From NCBI GenBank assembly GCA_030039655.1, contig JASHVC010000574.1, positions 1 to 8,643 on the forward strand: a DNA stretch of 8,643 nucleotides. The letters are read 5' to 3'. This document shows, one piece after another, positions 1 to 7,047 of this stretch. The stretch is from Xanthobacteraceae bacterium (GTDB lineage: Bacteria > Pseudomonadota > Alphaproteobacteria > Rhizobiales > Xanthobacteraceae). The notes beneath the pieces are model-generated. The model saw nothing but the letters and a program-made list of their open reading frames with translations, ran no database searches and was not told the origin of the DNA. Numbering within the stretch: the stretch's first letter is position 1; each line of letters opens with the position of its first letter. Position numbers and translations under genes: made by a program.

Positions 1-483
1 GAAATGGTCAAACAGCGCTGGACGCCGCAGGCGATCCTGAGCATGGGGCCGGGATGGTACGAGAACCAATACACCAAGACGCTCGGCAAGCTGGGGGACG
101 GCCCGATCAGTTTGGTGCCCTGGTACGATCCAAACAAAAAGCTGACCGCAACTCTCCTGGCCGAATTCGCCAAGGCTTTTCCTGATCTCAATATGAATAC
201 CAATCATGTGTACACGTTCGAGGCGTTATTGATCGCCGCGGACGCCTACAAGCGCGCTGGTTCAACCGACCCCAAGGCATTGGCCGAGGCGCTGCACGCC
301 ACCAACATTACGGACAATGTCAGCATCGGACCTGGCATCAAATTCGACGCCAAGGGCCAGAACACGGGGTTAAAGTGCGGCGCCGTCCAAAACCGCGACG
401 GCAAGCAGGTAACGGTGGCACCTAAAGAGGCTGCGAATGCTAAGCTCGAATGGCCGATAAAGCCCTACCAGGATCGCGCGTGA
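1..483 (+). CDS. ABC importer periplasmic substrate-binding protein, C-terminal part (5' end outside window)
   Basis: C-terminal ~160 residues of a periplasmic binding protein of the LivJ/LivK (Peripla_BP_6, type I fold) group, which captures the substrate and delivers it to the LivHM permease. The frame is already open at base 1, so the signal peptide and first lobe lie upstream, and the ATG at base 4 is internal. Visible family features are the GPGWYE segment near the start, VPWYDPNKKLT, the helix VYTFEALLIAADAYKRAGSTDP with its following ALAEAL helix, and the closing strand GPGIKFDAKGQN. It ends with TGA 21 nt before livH, in the standard binding protein-permease-ATPase order, so it is almost certainly the dedicated receptor of this transporter. 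Branched-chain amino acids are the default guess for the ligand, but this family also binds amides, urea and aromatic acids, and the ligand-contact lobe is mostly missing here. Confidence 0.9.
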   Translation, partial: EMVKQRWTPQAILSMGPGWYENQYTKTLGKLGDGPISLVPWYDPNKKLTATLLAEFAKAFPDLNMNTNHVYTFEALLIAADAYKRAGSTDPKALAEALHATNITDNVSIGPGIKFDAKGQNTGLKCGAVQNRDGKQVTVAPKEAANAKLEWPIKPYQDRA

Positions 484-504
484 CGCGGACCTGGGAATTC
501 ATCG

Positions 505-1377
505 GTGCCGTTTGACGTTTATCTGAATGTCGCCGTTGCCGGGGTGCTGACCGGCCTGGTCTACGGCCTCATGGCGCTCGGGCTGTCGGTGATCTTCGGT
601 GTGGTTCGTGTCGTCAATTTCGCCCATGGCGAAATGATGTCGATCGCGATGTATATCGCGGTCGTGCTGTTCTCCACCCTTCACCTTGATCCGCTGGTCA
701 TGTTGGTGCCCATCGCGGCGGTAATGTTCGCGTTTGGCTACGCGCTGCAGGCGGGCTTGATCAATCCGTTTATTACCCGGCCGGAGCATAGCCAATTCCT
801 GCTCGTGGTGGCGGTGGCGATTATCATCGTCAACACGCTCCTGATCATTTTCGGCCCGGACGCCCGGACCGTGCAGACGTCCTACACCTACGACAGCTTC
901 CAGTTAGGTCGGCTGATCGTCGATGCCTCGAAGCTTTATGCCGGCGTCGCTGCGATCCTTGTTGCCGTGGTGCTGTTTGCCTTCTTCCGCTTCAGCCTGC
1001 TCGGCAAGGCAATCCGCGCCTGCGCCGACAACTACACCGGGGCGCTCGTGGTCGGCCTCGATGTCCGGCACCTCTATGCCCTGACCTTTGCGTTGGGCGC
1101 CGCCTGCGTCGGCGCTGCCGGAACGATGATGACGCTGATCATCGACGTGACGCCGATCGTGGGGCCAACCTATACGTTGCTGGCCTTCGTCATTGTCATC
1201 ACCGGTGGGCTCGGTTCGATGCCTGGTGCCCTCGTCGGCGGCGTGCTGATTGGGCTCACCGAGGCTTTCGGCGGACTGCTGTTCACGCCGTCCGCGAAGA
1301 GCATGTTCGCCTTCGGCATCCTCGTGCTGGTGCTGCTATTCCGACCGCAGGGCATCCTCGGCAAAAGGCTGACCTGA
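505..1377 (+). CDS. livH: HAAT-family ABC importer permease LivH
   Basis: Inner-membrane permease (290 aa, BPD_transp_2 family) that pairs with LivM to form the translocation channel. It starts at GTG 505, with a modest GGGA ribosome site 8 nt upstream. This start gives the normal LivH N-terminus, with the first helix at about residues 9-30 followed at once by the hallmark FGVVRVVNFAHGEMM (31-45). Other landmarks are further hydrophobic helices at about 63-83, 97-116, 145-162, 190-212 and 223-250, the cytoplasmic coupling loop GKAIRACADN (167-176) that docks on the ATPases, the GGLGSMPGALVGG segment (234-246), and the terminal LFRPQGILG (278-286). Length is typical for the family. The stop TGA shares one base with the livM start (TGATG), indicating translational coupling. 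Confidence 0.95.
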   Translation: MPFDVYLNVAVAGVLTGLVYGLMALGLSVIFGVVRVVNFAHGEMMSIAMYIAVVLFSTLHLDPLVMLVPIAAVMFAFGYALQAGLINPFITRPEHSQFLLVVAVAIIIVNTLLIIFGPDARTVQTSYTYDSFQLGRLIVDASKLYAGVAAILVAVVLFAFFRFSLLGKAIRACADNYTGALVVGLDVRHLYALTFALGAACVGAAGTMMTLIIDVTPIVGPTYTLLAFVIVITGGLGSMPGALVGGVLIGLTEAFGGLLFTPSAKSMFAFGILVLVLLFRPQGILGKRLT

Positions 1378-2390
1378 TGGATGTTATACTGGCGCGCCTT
1401 CTTCGCGGCCTGTCGCTGTGGTCGGGCTTCCTTCTCGTAGCGTTTGCCGCGGCGCTCCTTGCCGCGCCGTGGATTGTCAACGACTATTTGCTCACTGTTC
1501 TCATCGTCATTTTATATTTTGCCTATACCGGGCAGGCCTGGAACATCATGATGGGCTTTGCCGGTCAGCTCTCGCTCGGTCACGCCATCTATGCTGGGCT
1601 CGGTGCCTACGTCGCGGCGGTGTTGTTCACGCGCTACGGCATTGGTCCCTGGATCGGATTCCTTGCGGCGATTCCGGTCGCGGCAGCATGCGGCGCGGTC
1701 ATTGGATTTCTGGCATTCCGCTTCGGTGTCGCCGGAGTTTATTTTGCCATTCTAACCATTGCGTTTGCCGAATTTGCGCGCATCGGGTTCGACCACCTTG
1801 ATTTCGTCAATGCGTCTGCCGGCCTGTTCCTGCCCGTCGCACAATATGCCCATAACGACCTTTGGCGCCTGCGCGGCAGTCCGACGATGTTCTATTACGT
1901 GATGCTGGCTGCGACACTGCTGGCGCTGATCCTTTGCCGCCTCCTTCTAAGCTGCCGCATGGGCTATTTCTGGCTGGCCATCCGCGAAGACGAGGTGGCT
2001 GCACGCGCCACCGGAATCGATACGTTTACGTACAAGATGTACGCCGTGGTGATCTCCGCCGCCGTGACGTCTTTCGCCGGAGTGTTCTATGCGTTCTTCT
2101 ACAACAACCTTTATCCGGAAAATGTCTTCAATATCTCGCGCTCGATAGAGATGATTCTCGGGCCGGTAATCGGCGGCATTGGAACGCTGTTTGGACCGAT
2201 CCTCGGCGCGTTCGTGCTCACCGGCCTCGCGGAATCTGTCAATTCGGCGATGGCCGCCTTCGGTTTCGATTTGCCCGGGGCGAAACAGGTGTTCTACGGC
2301 GTCTGTCTGCTTCTCGTTGTCGTGGCGTTGCCCGAAGGCGTATGGCCGCCGCTCGCGCGCCTGCTTCGCATAGCAAAGGATCAGCGATGA
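1377..2390 (+). CDS. livM: HAAT-family ABC importer permease LivM
   Basis: Second inner-membrane permease (337 aa) of the importer. The ATG at 1377 is preceded by a good AAAAGG ribosome site (1363-1368, 8 nt spacing) and overlaps the livH stop by one base. The family signature GFAGQLSLGHA is at 60-70, the cytoplasmic coupling loop AIREDEVAARATGID at 201-215, and GGIGTLFGPILGA at 266-278. Hydrophobic helices lie at about 15-35, 38-56, 68-84, 91-113, 120-134, 171-191, 222-242, 257-283 and 304-318. The loop that in many LivM proteins reads T-G-G-x-x-G-L is here NASAGL (145-150), a local departure from consensus. The stop overlaps livG by four bases (ATGA). The call rests on clear motifs and operon position; substrate specificity is not deducible. 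Confidence 0.95.
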   Translation: MDVILARLLRGLSLWSGFLLVAFAAALLAAPWIVNDYLLTVLIVILYFAYTGQAWNIMMGFAGQLSLGHAIYAGLGAYVAAVLFTRYGIGPWIGFLAAIPVAAACGAVIGFLAFRFGVAGVYFAILTIAFAEFARIGFDHLDFVNASAGLFLPVAQYAHNDLWRLRGSPTMFYYVMLAATLLALILCRLLLSCRMGYFWLAIREDEVAARATGIDTFTYKMYAVVISAAVTSFAGVFYAFFYNNLYPENVFNISRSIEMILGPVIGGIGTLFGPILGAFVLTGLAESVNSAMAAFGFDLPGAKQVFYGVCLLLVVVALPEGVWPPLARLLRIAKDQR

Positions 2391-3112
2391 CGGGGCTGCT
2401 TTCCGTGGGACGCGTCAGCAAGCGGTTTCGCGGCCTTGTTGCTGTCGATAACGTCAGCTTCGACGTGCCGGAAGGCTCGATTTTCGCAGTGATAGGGCCG
2501 AACGGCGCCGGCAAGACCACCCTGTTCAATTTGATCGCGGGTGGGATGGCGCCAGACCAAGGCAGGATCATCTTCGATCGCGGGCCGATCCACGGCTTTT
2601 CAGCCGATGAGGTGTGCCGGCGCGGCATCGCTCGCACGTTCCAGCTAGTGCGGCCATTTTCGGCGCTCAGCGTGGAGGACAACGTCATGGTCGGTGCGTT
2701 GTTGCGTCGGAGCGACATCGATGTGGCGCGAGAGCGGACGCAAGCGTTGTTGCGGCGCTTCGACCTTTTCGACCGGCGCCATCGGCCGGCATCGGCTTTG
2801 ACGCTGCCGGACCGCAAGCGGCTTGAGGTCGTCCGCGCGCTCGCCACGGAGCCGAAGCTCCTGCTGCTCGACGAGGTGGTCGCCGGATTAAGGCCGACCG
2901 AGGTCGACCGTTTCGTTACAATCTTGAAAGATCTCAACCGTGAGACTGGCCTGAGCATCCTCATAATCGAGCATGTGATGCGGGCCGTGATGGCGTTGGC
3001 GTCCCGTGTGCTCGTGCTCGACCATGGCACCGTGGTCGCCGAGGGTACGCCGGATACGATCGTGCATAATCCCGCCGTCATACAATCCTATCTCGGCGCC
3101 GAGGCAGTGTGA
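2387..3112 (+). CDS. livG: HAAT-family ABC importer ATPase LivG with non-canonical signature motif
   Basis: Cytoplasmic ATPase (241 aa) that with LivF powers the LivHM channel. The start is ATG 2387, overlapping the livM stop as ATGA, with a strong AAGGA site 6 nt upstream. The frame is open much further upstream inside livM, but that extension is Arg-rich shadow sequence. Walker A GPNGAGKTT is at 37-45, the Q-loop in TFQLVRPF at 84-91 (Q86), Walker B plus catalytic Glu LLLLDE at 158-163, and the switch His in IIEHV at 194-197 (H196). The ABC signature is not LSGGQ/LSYGQ but LTLPDRKRLE (138-147). A similar divergent form recurs, to my recollection, in a subset of LivG proteins, so this is probably a real subtype rather than decay. 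The stop shares one base with livF. Confidence 0.95.
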   Translation: MTGLLSVGRVSKRFRGLVAVDNVSFDVPEGSIFAVIGPNGAGKTTLFNLIAGGMAPDQGRIIFDRGPIHGFSADEVCRRGIARTFQLVRPFSALSVEDNVMVGALLRRSDIDVARERTQALLRRFDLFDRRHRPASALTLPDRKRLEVVRALATEPKLLLLDEVVAGLRPTEVDRFVTILKDLNRETGLSILIIEHVMRAVMALASRVLVLDHGTVVAEGTPDTIVHNPAVIQSYLGAEAV

Positions 3113-3816
3113 TGCTGCACGTTGAAAACCTCGACGTGTTCTACGGTGATGCCCAGGCGCTCGACACGGTATCGCTCGAGGTCGAACAAGGTGCGACCGT
3201 CGCCATCGTCGGCGCCAATGGTTCCGGTAAGACGTCGCTCATCCGCGCCATCGCCGGCATGCTGCGTCCACGTGCCGGACGTATCGTGTTCGGCAAGACC
3301 GATATAGCGGGTTGGCCCAGCTATCGCGTTTGCAATCTCGGCATTGGCCAGGTGGCCGAAGGCCGGCAGATCTTTCCGACCCTTTCGGTCGCAGAAAATC
3401 TTGAAATGGGTGCGTTGCTGCCGCGTGCGCGCGACCGGCGCAAAGAGAATCGCAATCGCTCGCTGGCGCTCTTTCCGGTACTGGCGGAGCGCGAGCGGCA
3501 GGCGGCCGGAACCCTTTCCGGCGGCGAGCAGCAGATGCTGGCGATCGCGCGTTGCCTGATGGGCGCGCCCGAACTGATCATGTTCGACGAACCTTCGCTT
3601 GGACTTGCGCCGGCCGTCGCCCACCACGTGCTCGACACGATCCGCGATCTCAACCGCGAGGGGCTCACGTGCTTGCTGGTCGAGCAGAACGTGGCGTTGT
3701 CGCTGAAGCTTGCGAGCCGCGCCTATGTTCTGGAAAACGGCCGCATCACCTTGACCGGCAGTGGCACCGAACTGCTGTCCGACGATCGGGTCCGTAGCGC
3801 TTATCTGGGGCTGTAG
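3112..3816 (+). CDS. livF: HAAT-family ABC importer ATPase LivF
   Basis: Second cytoplasmic ATPase (234 aa) of the importer. The chosen start is ATG 3112, which shares one base with the livG stop (TGATG) and has GAGG 7 nt upstream; a GTG one codon earlier (3109) is possible. Walker A GANGSGKTS is at 34-42, the LivF-typical Q-loop region GQVAEGRQIFPTLSVAENL at 79-97, a canonical signature LSGGEQQ at 135-141, and Walker B IMFDEPSLGLAP at 156-167 (E160). At the switch position the sequence is LVEQN (Q192) instead of His, which is usual in LivF. It is the last gene of the operon. Its final 16 bases overlap the 3' end of the opposing small gene, and no separate terminator is visible after it. Confidence 0.95.
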   Translation: MLHVENLDVFYGDAQALDTVSLEVEQGATVAIVGANGSGKTSLIRAIAGMLRPRAGRIVFGKTDIAGWPSYRVCNLGIGQVAEGRQIFPTLSVAENLEMGALLPRARDRRKENRNRSLALFPVLAERERQAAGTLSGGEQQMLAIARCLMGAPELIMFDEPSLGLAPAVAHHVLDTIRDLNREGLTCLLVEQNVALSLKLASRAYVLENGRITLTGSGTELLSDDRVRSAYLGL

Positions 3817-4076
3817 GCGAGCCGTTTGGTCGGAATCCGGCCGCGCTTCATCAATAATCCGAGCGCCGCAACCCGCGCCTTCAGCGGCGCCAGCGGAAAT
3901 GCCTGGCGCAGATGGCTCAGCACATCGGCCGCGCTCTGTATTTCAAACTCGGTGACTGCTTCCGCCATGGCGCGCGCCATGTCAGCCGCAGGACGCTCGA
4001 GCAATGCGGCCGGCACCATCGTAACATCGCCGAGCGGGACGGGAGGTTGTACGCGGATGACAAGGCGAGCGCCCAT
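3801..4076 (-). CDS. small uncharacterised protein, ~91 aa, convergent with livF
   Basis: I do not recognise a family. The 91-residue product has no signal peptide, membrane helix or Cys cluster. It opens with a β-like stretch (MGARLVIRVQPPVPLG), then a mostly α-helical Ala-rich middle with acidic helices (MARAMAEAVTEFE, then SAADVLSHL), and ends in a basic tail (MKRGRIPTKRL). Codon use is like the neighbouring genes, with G/C strongly preferred at third positions, and this is the only frame here that looks like ordinary protein. I chose ATG 4076 because GGAG lies 6 nt upstream; in-frame GTG 4136 or TTG 4151 would add 20 or 25 residues (VELESPWRVV...). The stop TAA is at 3801-3803, so its end overlaps livF by 16 bp tail-to-tail. 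The basic, Arg/Lys-rich C-terminus hints at nucleic-acid or membrane-surface contact, but this is only an impression. Confidence 0.6.
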   Translation of the reverse strand: MGARLVIRVQPPVPLGDVTMVPAALLERPAADMARAMAEAVTEFEIQSAADVLSHLRQAFPLAPLKARVAALGLLMKRGRIPTKRLAYSPR

Positions 4077-4082
4077 GGTGAG

Positions 4083-4086
4083 CTCC
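4083..4086 (-). promoter_or_regulatory. ribosome binding site favouring the ATG 4076 start
   Basis: On the minus strand GGAG is followed by six bases (CTCACC) and then ATG. The competing upstream starts at 4136 (GTG) and 4151 (TTG) have no comparable purine-rich site, so this site decides the start chosen for the small gene. A loose TATACC (4142-4147, minus strand) lies in a locally AT-rich stretch and could be a -10 element, but I see no convincing -35 partner. Confidence 0.35.
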
Positions 4087-4230
4087 AGTTCAGGTCGCAG
4101 TGGGCAGACAACGCGCCAAGGTGATTCGAGTTCCACAAGCCCGGTATACAACCATTATTGGATTTTGTGGCCTGCTGCATGTGCCGCATGGCACCAATGT
4201 GAACGACTACCCAAGCCGGCGGGCAGAAGC

Positions 4231-4255
4231 AGACCGCGCCGATTCGGGGCGGTCT
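4231..4255 (-). terminator. probable terminator hairpin downstream of the hydrolase gene
   Basis: Arms of 10 bases (AGACCGCGCC and GGGGCGGTCT on the plus strand) flank a 5-base loop (GATTC), with 9 of 10 positions pairing. It sits about 50 bp past the stop of the minus-strand hydrolase gene. In that direction the stem is followed by the moderately T-rich GCTTCTGCCC rather than a clean U-run, so it may be a weak intrinsic terminator or a 3'-end-stabilising hairpin. It separates the hydrolase from the small gene on the same strand. Confidence 0.45.
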
Positions 4256-4303
4256 ATAGGATGGATTCCGGACGAATCTTTATGGCTTTCGCAATTAAGT
4301 CAG

Positions 4304-5014
4304 CTATTTCAACGGCGGTCCGATGGCCACGTTGAGTTTGCCCACGCCCTCGATCTCGCATTCGATTTTGTCGCCGGCGACAGTGGCGGCGACGCCGGAG
4401 GGAGTACCCGTCATGATGATGTCGCCGGACGCAAGCTCGACCATCTCGGAGAGCTTCGAGATAATTTCCGGCACATTCCAGATCATCTGATTGAGATCGC
4501 CGTCCTGGCGCACCTTGCCATTGACTTTGAGCACGATGCGCCCTTTCGACGGATAGCCGATCTCGGACGCGGGCTTGAGGGGGCCGCAGGGAGCCGAATG
4601 GTCGAAAGCCTTGCCGATCTCCCATGGCCGCTTGATGTCGCGCGAGGCGATCTGCAGGTCGCGTCGGGTGAGGTCGATGCCGACGCCGTAGCCATAGATG
4701 CAGGCGAGCGCCCGTTCAGTCGGAATGTTGCGTCCGCCGCTCTTGAGCGCCACCACCAGTTCGACCTCGTGATGCATGTCCTTGGTGAGCGACGGATAGG
4801 GCACCCTGCCGCCGTCCGGCACGATCGCATCGGCGGGCTTGGCGAAGAAAAACGGCGGTTCGCGAACATCCTGCCCCATCTCTTTGATGTGCTCGACGTA
4901 ATTGCGGCCGACACACCACAGTCGGCGTACAGGAAAGAGCTTATCGGTGCCGGCAACCGCGAGGGCGGCTTGGGGCGGCGGGTCAATGACGTAGCTTTTG
5001 GTGTCGGTGCTCAT
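4304..5014 (-). CDS. fumarylacetoacetate hydrolase (FAH) family protein, fumarylpyruvate-hydrolase-like
   Basis: Soluble 236-aa metal-dependent enzyme of the FAH fold, which hydrolyses C-C bonds in (or decarboxylates/isomerises) 2,4-diketo acids from aromatic breakdown. The N-terminal GRNYVEHIKEMG (36-47) and REPPFFFAKPADA (51-63) are typical of the subgroup that includes fumarylpyruvate hydrolase of the gentisate pathway. The metal ligands are visible: E83 and E85 in HHEVEL (81-86) and D114 in GIDLTRRD (112-119). Also present are the active-site KAFD (135-138), QDG (170-172) and the closing MTGTPSGV (201-208). Length is normal for the short, single-domain class. It starts at ATG 5014 with only a weak ribosome site, and the previous gene on the strand ends 136 bp upstream. 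No gentisate dioxygenase or maleylpyruvate isomerase is in the window, so the exact substrate is open; acylpyruvate hydrolase is an alternative. Confidence 0.9.
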   Translation of the reverse strand: MSTDTKSYVIDPPPQAALAVAGTDKLFPVRRLWCVGRNYVEHIKEMGQDVREPPFFFAKPADAIVPDGGRVPYPSLTKDMHHEVELVVALKSGGRNIPTERALACIYGYGVGIDLTRRDLQIASRDIKRPWEIGKAFDHSAPCGPLKPASEIGYPSKGRIVLKVNGKVRQDGDLNQMIWNVPEIISKLSEMVELASGDIIMTGTPSGVAATVAGDKIECEIEGVGKLNVAIGPPLK

Positions 5015-5150
5015 GAGGGCTCGTTGAGATCGGGAGGGAGGACGAACACGGTCTGCAGAGCGCGAGCCGCGGCGAACAGGTGGCCGTCAATGACGAGCGG
5101 TCGCGATCAACGATCTGTATTTACCTCTGTCGTCCGTCGTCCCGCATCTG

Positions 5151-6956
5151 TCAACCGAGCGCGGCAACCGGACCGTGATCGGAGGCCTGCTCCTTAAGCT
5201 GCAGCCGGTAGAACGAGGCGTAGCGGCCGCCTTTACGCAGCAACTCCTCGTGGCGGCCGGACTCGACGATCATGCCGTTCTCGACCACGAGGATGCAGTC
5301 GGCGTGCATGATCGTTGAGAGTCGGTGTGCTATGGCAAGCGTCGTGCGGCCTTTGCATAATTCGGCGATCGCCTCCTGCACGGCGCGCTCCGATTCCGAA
5401 TCCAGCGCCGCGGTGGCTTCATCGAGCAGGATGATGGGCGCATCCTTGATCAACGCGCGCGCAATAGCGATGCGCTGGCGCTGGCCGCCGGAAAGCTGCA
5501 AGCCGTGTTCGCCGACCGGAGTGTCGTAGCCCGCCGGAAAGCTTTCGACGAAATCGTTGGCGTGGGCGGCTTTTGCGGCGGCTACAATTTCATTCGTGCT
5601 GGCGTCGAGCTTGCCGAGCGCGATGTTGTCGCGGATCGAGCCGCGGAACAGGTGCACGATCTGACCCACATAGGCGATGTGCTCGCGCAGCGACCGGCGC
5701 GAGACCGCGGCGATGTCCTGGCCGTCAATGACAACACGTCCCGAATCGACGTCATAGAAACGCAGGATCAAGTTGAGCAGAGTGGATTTGCCACCCCCGG
5801 ACGGACCGACAAGCGCGGTGAGCTTTCCTCGTTCGGCGACGAAGCTTATGCCTCGCAGGACCGGCGTGCCGGGGTGATAGGCAAAGTGCACGTCGGCAAA
5901 TTCGAGACGGGCGGCGTTCAATTTGAGCGGCGGCCGGTCGTCATCGTCCGGCTCGCCTGCCGGGCTGTCGATCACTTCGTAGAGGATGCGCACGCCCACG
6001 AGAGCGCTGGTGAGGTCAAGATTGAGTCGCGCCAGGCGCTTGGCTGGCTCATAGGCCACCAAGAATGCGAGCAGAAATGCGACGAACTGGCCGGGCTCCG
6101 CTCCGGTCTCGGAGATCCGATAGCCGCCGTAGATGAATGCCAGCAAGATCGCGAAGCCCCCGAGGATGTCCATCATCGGCGCGGCGCGGCTACTGACCCG
6201 TGCCATTTTGTTCGACTCGTTTTCGACCGCAGTAACGCTCTCGTCGAGGCGCCGCCGCATCTCATCTTCGAGACCAAAGGCCTTGACCATGCGAATGCCT
6301 TGCAGGGCCTCCAGGAATGTCTCTGCAATGCGCGCGCTGCCGGTGAATTGCATGCGTGCGATCATGCGCACGCGGCGGATCATTTTGCGTAAGAAGAACA
6401 ATGCTGGCGGCCCGATGATGAACGCGGCGAGCGACATGGTCGGGTCCGATTTCACCATGATGCCGATGAGAAAGATCAGCGACAGCAGGTCGCGTACAAG
6501 AGTCGTAACCAAAACGTTGATCACCTGACAGACGGCCTGCGCGCCGGTAGTAAGCCGTGAGACAAATTCGGACGAATGTCGATCGGAGAAATAGCCGATG
6601 TTCTCGTGCAGCAGCTTGTCGAACATCCGCCGCTGGTTCTCGGCGACGATGCGATTGCCAATCCAGGAAAGCACCACAGAGGAGCCGTAGGTCGCCAATC
6701 CCCGGATCACGAATATCACCATCGTGAGCAGGCCGAACGATACAATCTCGCGAAAATTCCTGTCGTTGCCAGCGTTGACCATCTTGCCGAGCAAATACAC
6801 GGGCAGCGCCGTCGCTCCAGCAACGACCGCCGAGAGTGCGATTGCAACGGCGTAGCGCGGCCAGTGGCCCAGCGCCTCTTCGACAAGCAGGCGCCGCAAC
6901 AGTACCTTTGCCGAGTATTTGTCAGTCTCTGACGAAGCGGCCTTGAAAGGGTTCAT
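5151..6956 (-). CDS. MsbA-type ABC exporter (fused membrane and ATPase domains)
   Basis: A 601-aa half-transporter expected to work as a homodimer in the inner membrane, most likely flipping a lipid or lipid-linked sugar. The exporter membrane domain covers roughly residues 30-325, with hydrophobic helices near 35-57, 72-92, 150-167, 172-190, 262-281 and 289-303. The ATPase domain has Walker A GPSGGGKST (384-392), Q-loop Q432 in YVGQIVHLF, signature LSGGQRQR (488-495), Walker B IILLDEAT (508-515, E513) and the switch His in AHRLST (H544), all intact. I chose ATG 6956. The frame stays open to a TTG at 7055, but the extra 33 residues are a Pro/Arg-rich tract encoded by imperfect GC repeats and do not resemble the family; the ribosome site at 6956 is weak, so GTG 7007 remains possible. 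It lies 191 bp after galE, which supports a role in LPS or polysaccharide export. Drug or other lipid substrates cannot be excluded. Confidence 0.92.
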   Translation of the reverse strand: MNPFKAASSETDKYSAKVLLRRLLVEEALGHWPRYAVAIALSAVVAGATALPVYLLGKMVNAGNDRNFREIVSFGLLTMVIFVIRGLATYGSSVVLSWIGNRIVAENQRRMFDKLLHENIGYFSDRHSSEFVSRLTTGAQAVCQVINVLVTTLVRDLLSLIFLIGIMVKSDPTMSLAAFIIGPPALFFLRKMIRRVRMIARMQFTGSARIAETFLEALQGIRMVKAFGLEDEMRRRLDESVTAVENESNKMARVSSRAAPMMDILGGFAILLAFIYGGYRISETGAEPGQFVAFLLAFLVAYEPAKRLARLNLDLTSALVGVRILYEVIDSPAGEPDDDDRPPLKLNAARLEFADVHFAYHPGTPVLRGISFVAERGKLTALVGPSGGGKSTLLNLILRFYDVDSGRVVIDGQDIAAVSRRSLREHIAYVGQIVHLFRGSIRDNIALGKLDASTNEIVAAAKAAHANDFVESFPAGYDTPVGEHGLQLSGGQRQRIAIARALIKDAPIILLDEATAALDSESERAVQEAIAELCKGRTTLAIAHRLSTIMHADCILVVENGMIVESGRHEELLRKGGRYASFYRLQLKEQASDHGPVAALG

Positions 6957-7031
6957 GCACGATCCGGTTCGGCCTCGCGGCGGCCTCGGCGGGGCCGGTG
7001 ACGACACCGTTCCTTGCCCGGAAGCTACGGA

Positions 7032-7047
7032 AATTTCAAGTGAAATT
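7032..7047. promoter_or_regulatory. perfect AT-rich inverted repeat, possible operator
   Basis: AATTTCA-AG-TGAAATT has two perfect 7-bp arms around a 2-bp centre and stands out as AT-rich in GC-rich surroundings. It lies 75 bp upstream of the chosen exporter start and about 100 bp after the galE stop, where a promoter for the exporter could be. The size and symmetry suit a dimeric regulator. It could also be a fortuitous palindrome; no clear -35/-10 pair is visible beside it. Confidence 0.35.

Noticed and set aside
1862..2386. Open frame continuous with livG reaching back through livM (would give a 416-aa product)
   Set aside because: The added sequence is Arg/Cys-rich shadow of livM without family similarity; the ATG at 2387 has a strong ribosome site and gives a normal-length LivG.
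2239..3081. 280-aa antisense open frame across livM/livG
   Set aside because: Ser/Arg/Thr-rich composition typical of the complement of a high-GC gene; the plus strand has unambiguous ABC motifs.
4264..4278. Small inverted repeat GATTC-5 nt-GAATC after the hydrolase stop
   Set aside because: The 5-bp arms are too short to stand out, and the nearby 4231-4255 hairpin is far stronger.
4100..5197. 365-aa plus-strand open frame opposite the hydrolase
   Set aside because: It is antisense to a complete FAH-family gene with all its metal ligands; its Asp/His/Arg-rich composition is that of a shadow frame.
5505..6392. 295-aa plus-strand open frame opposite the ABC exporter
   Set aside because: Antisense shadow of the exporter, with no recognisable domain.
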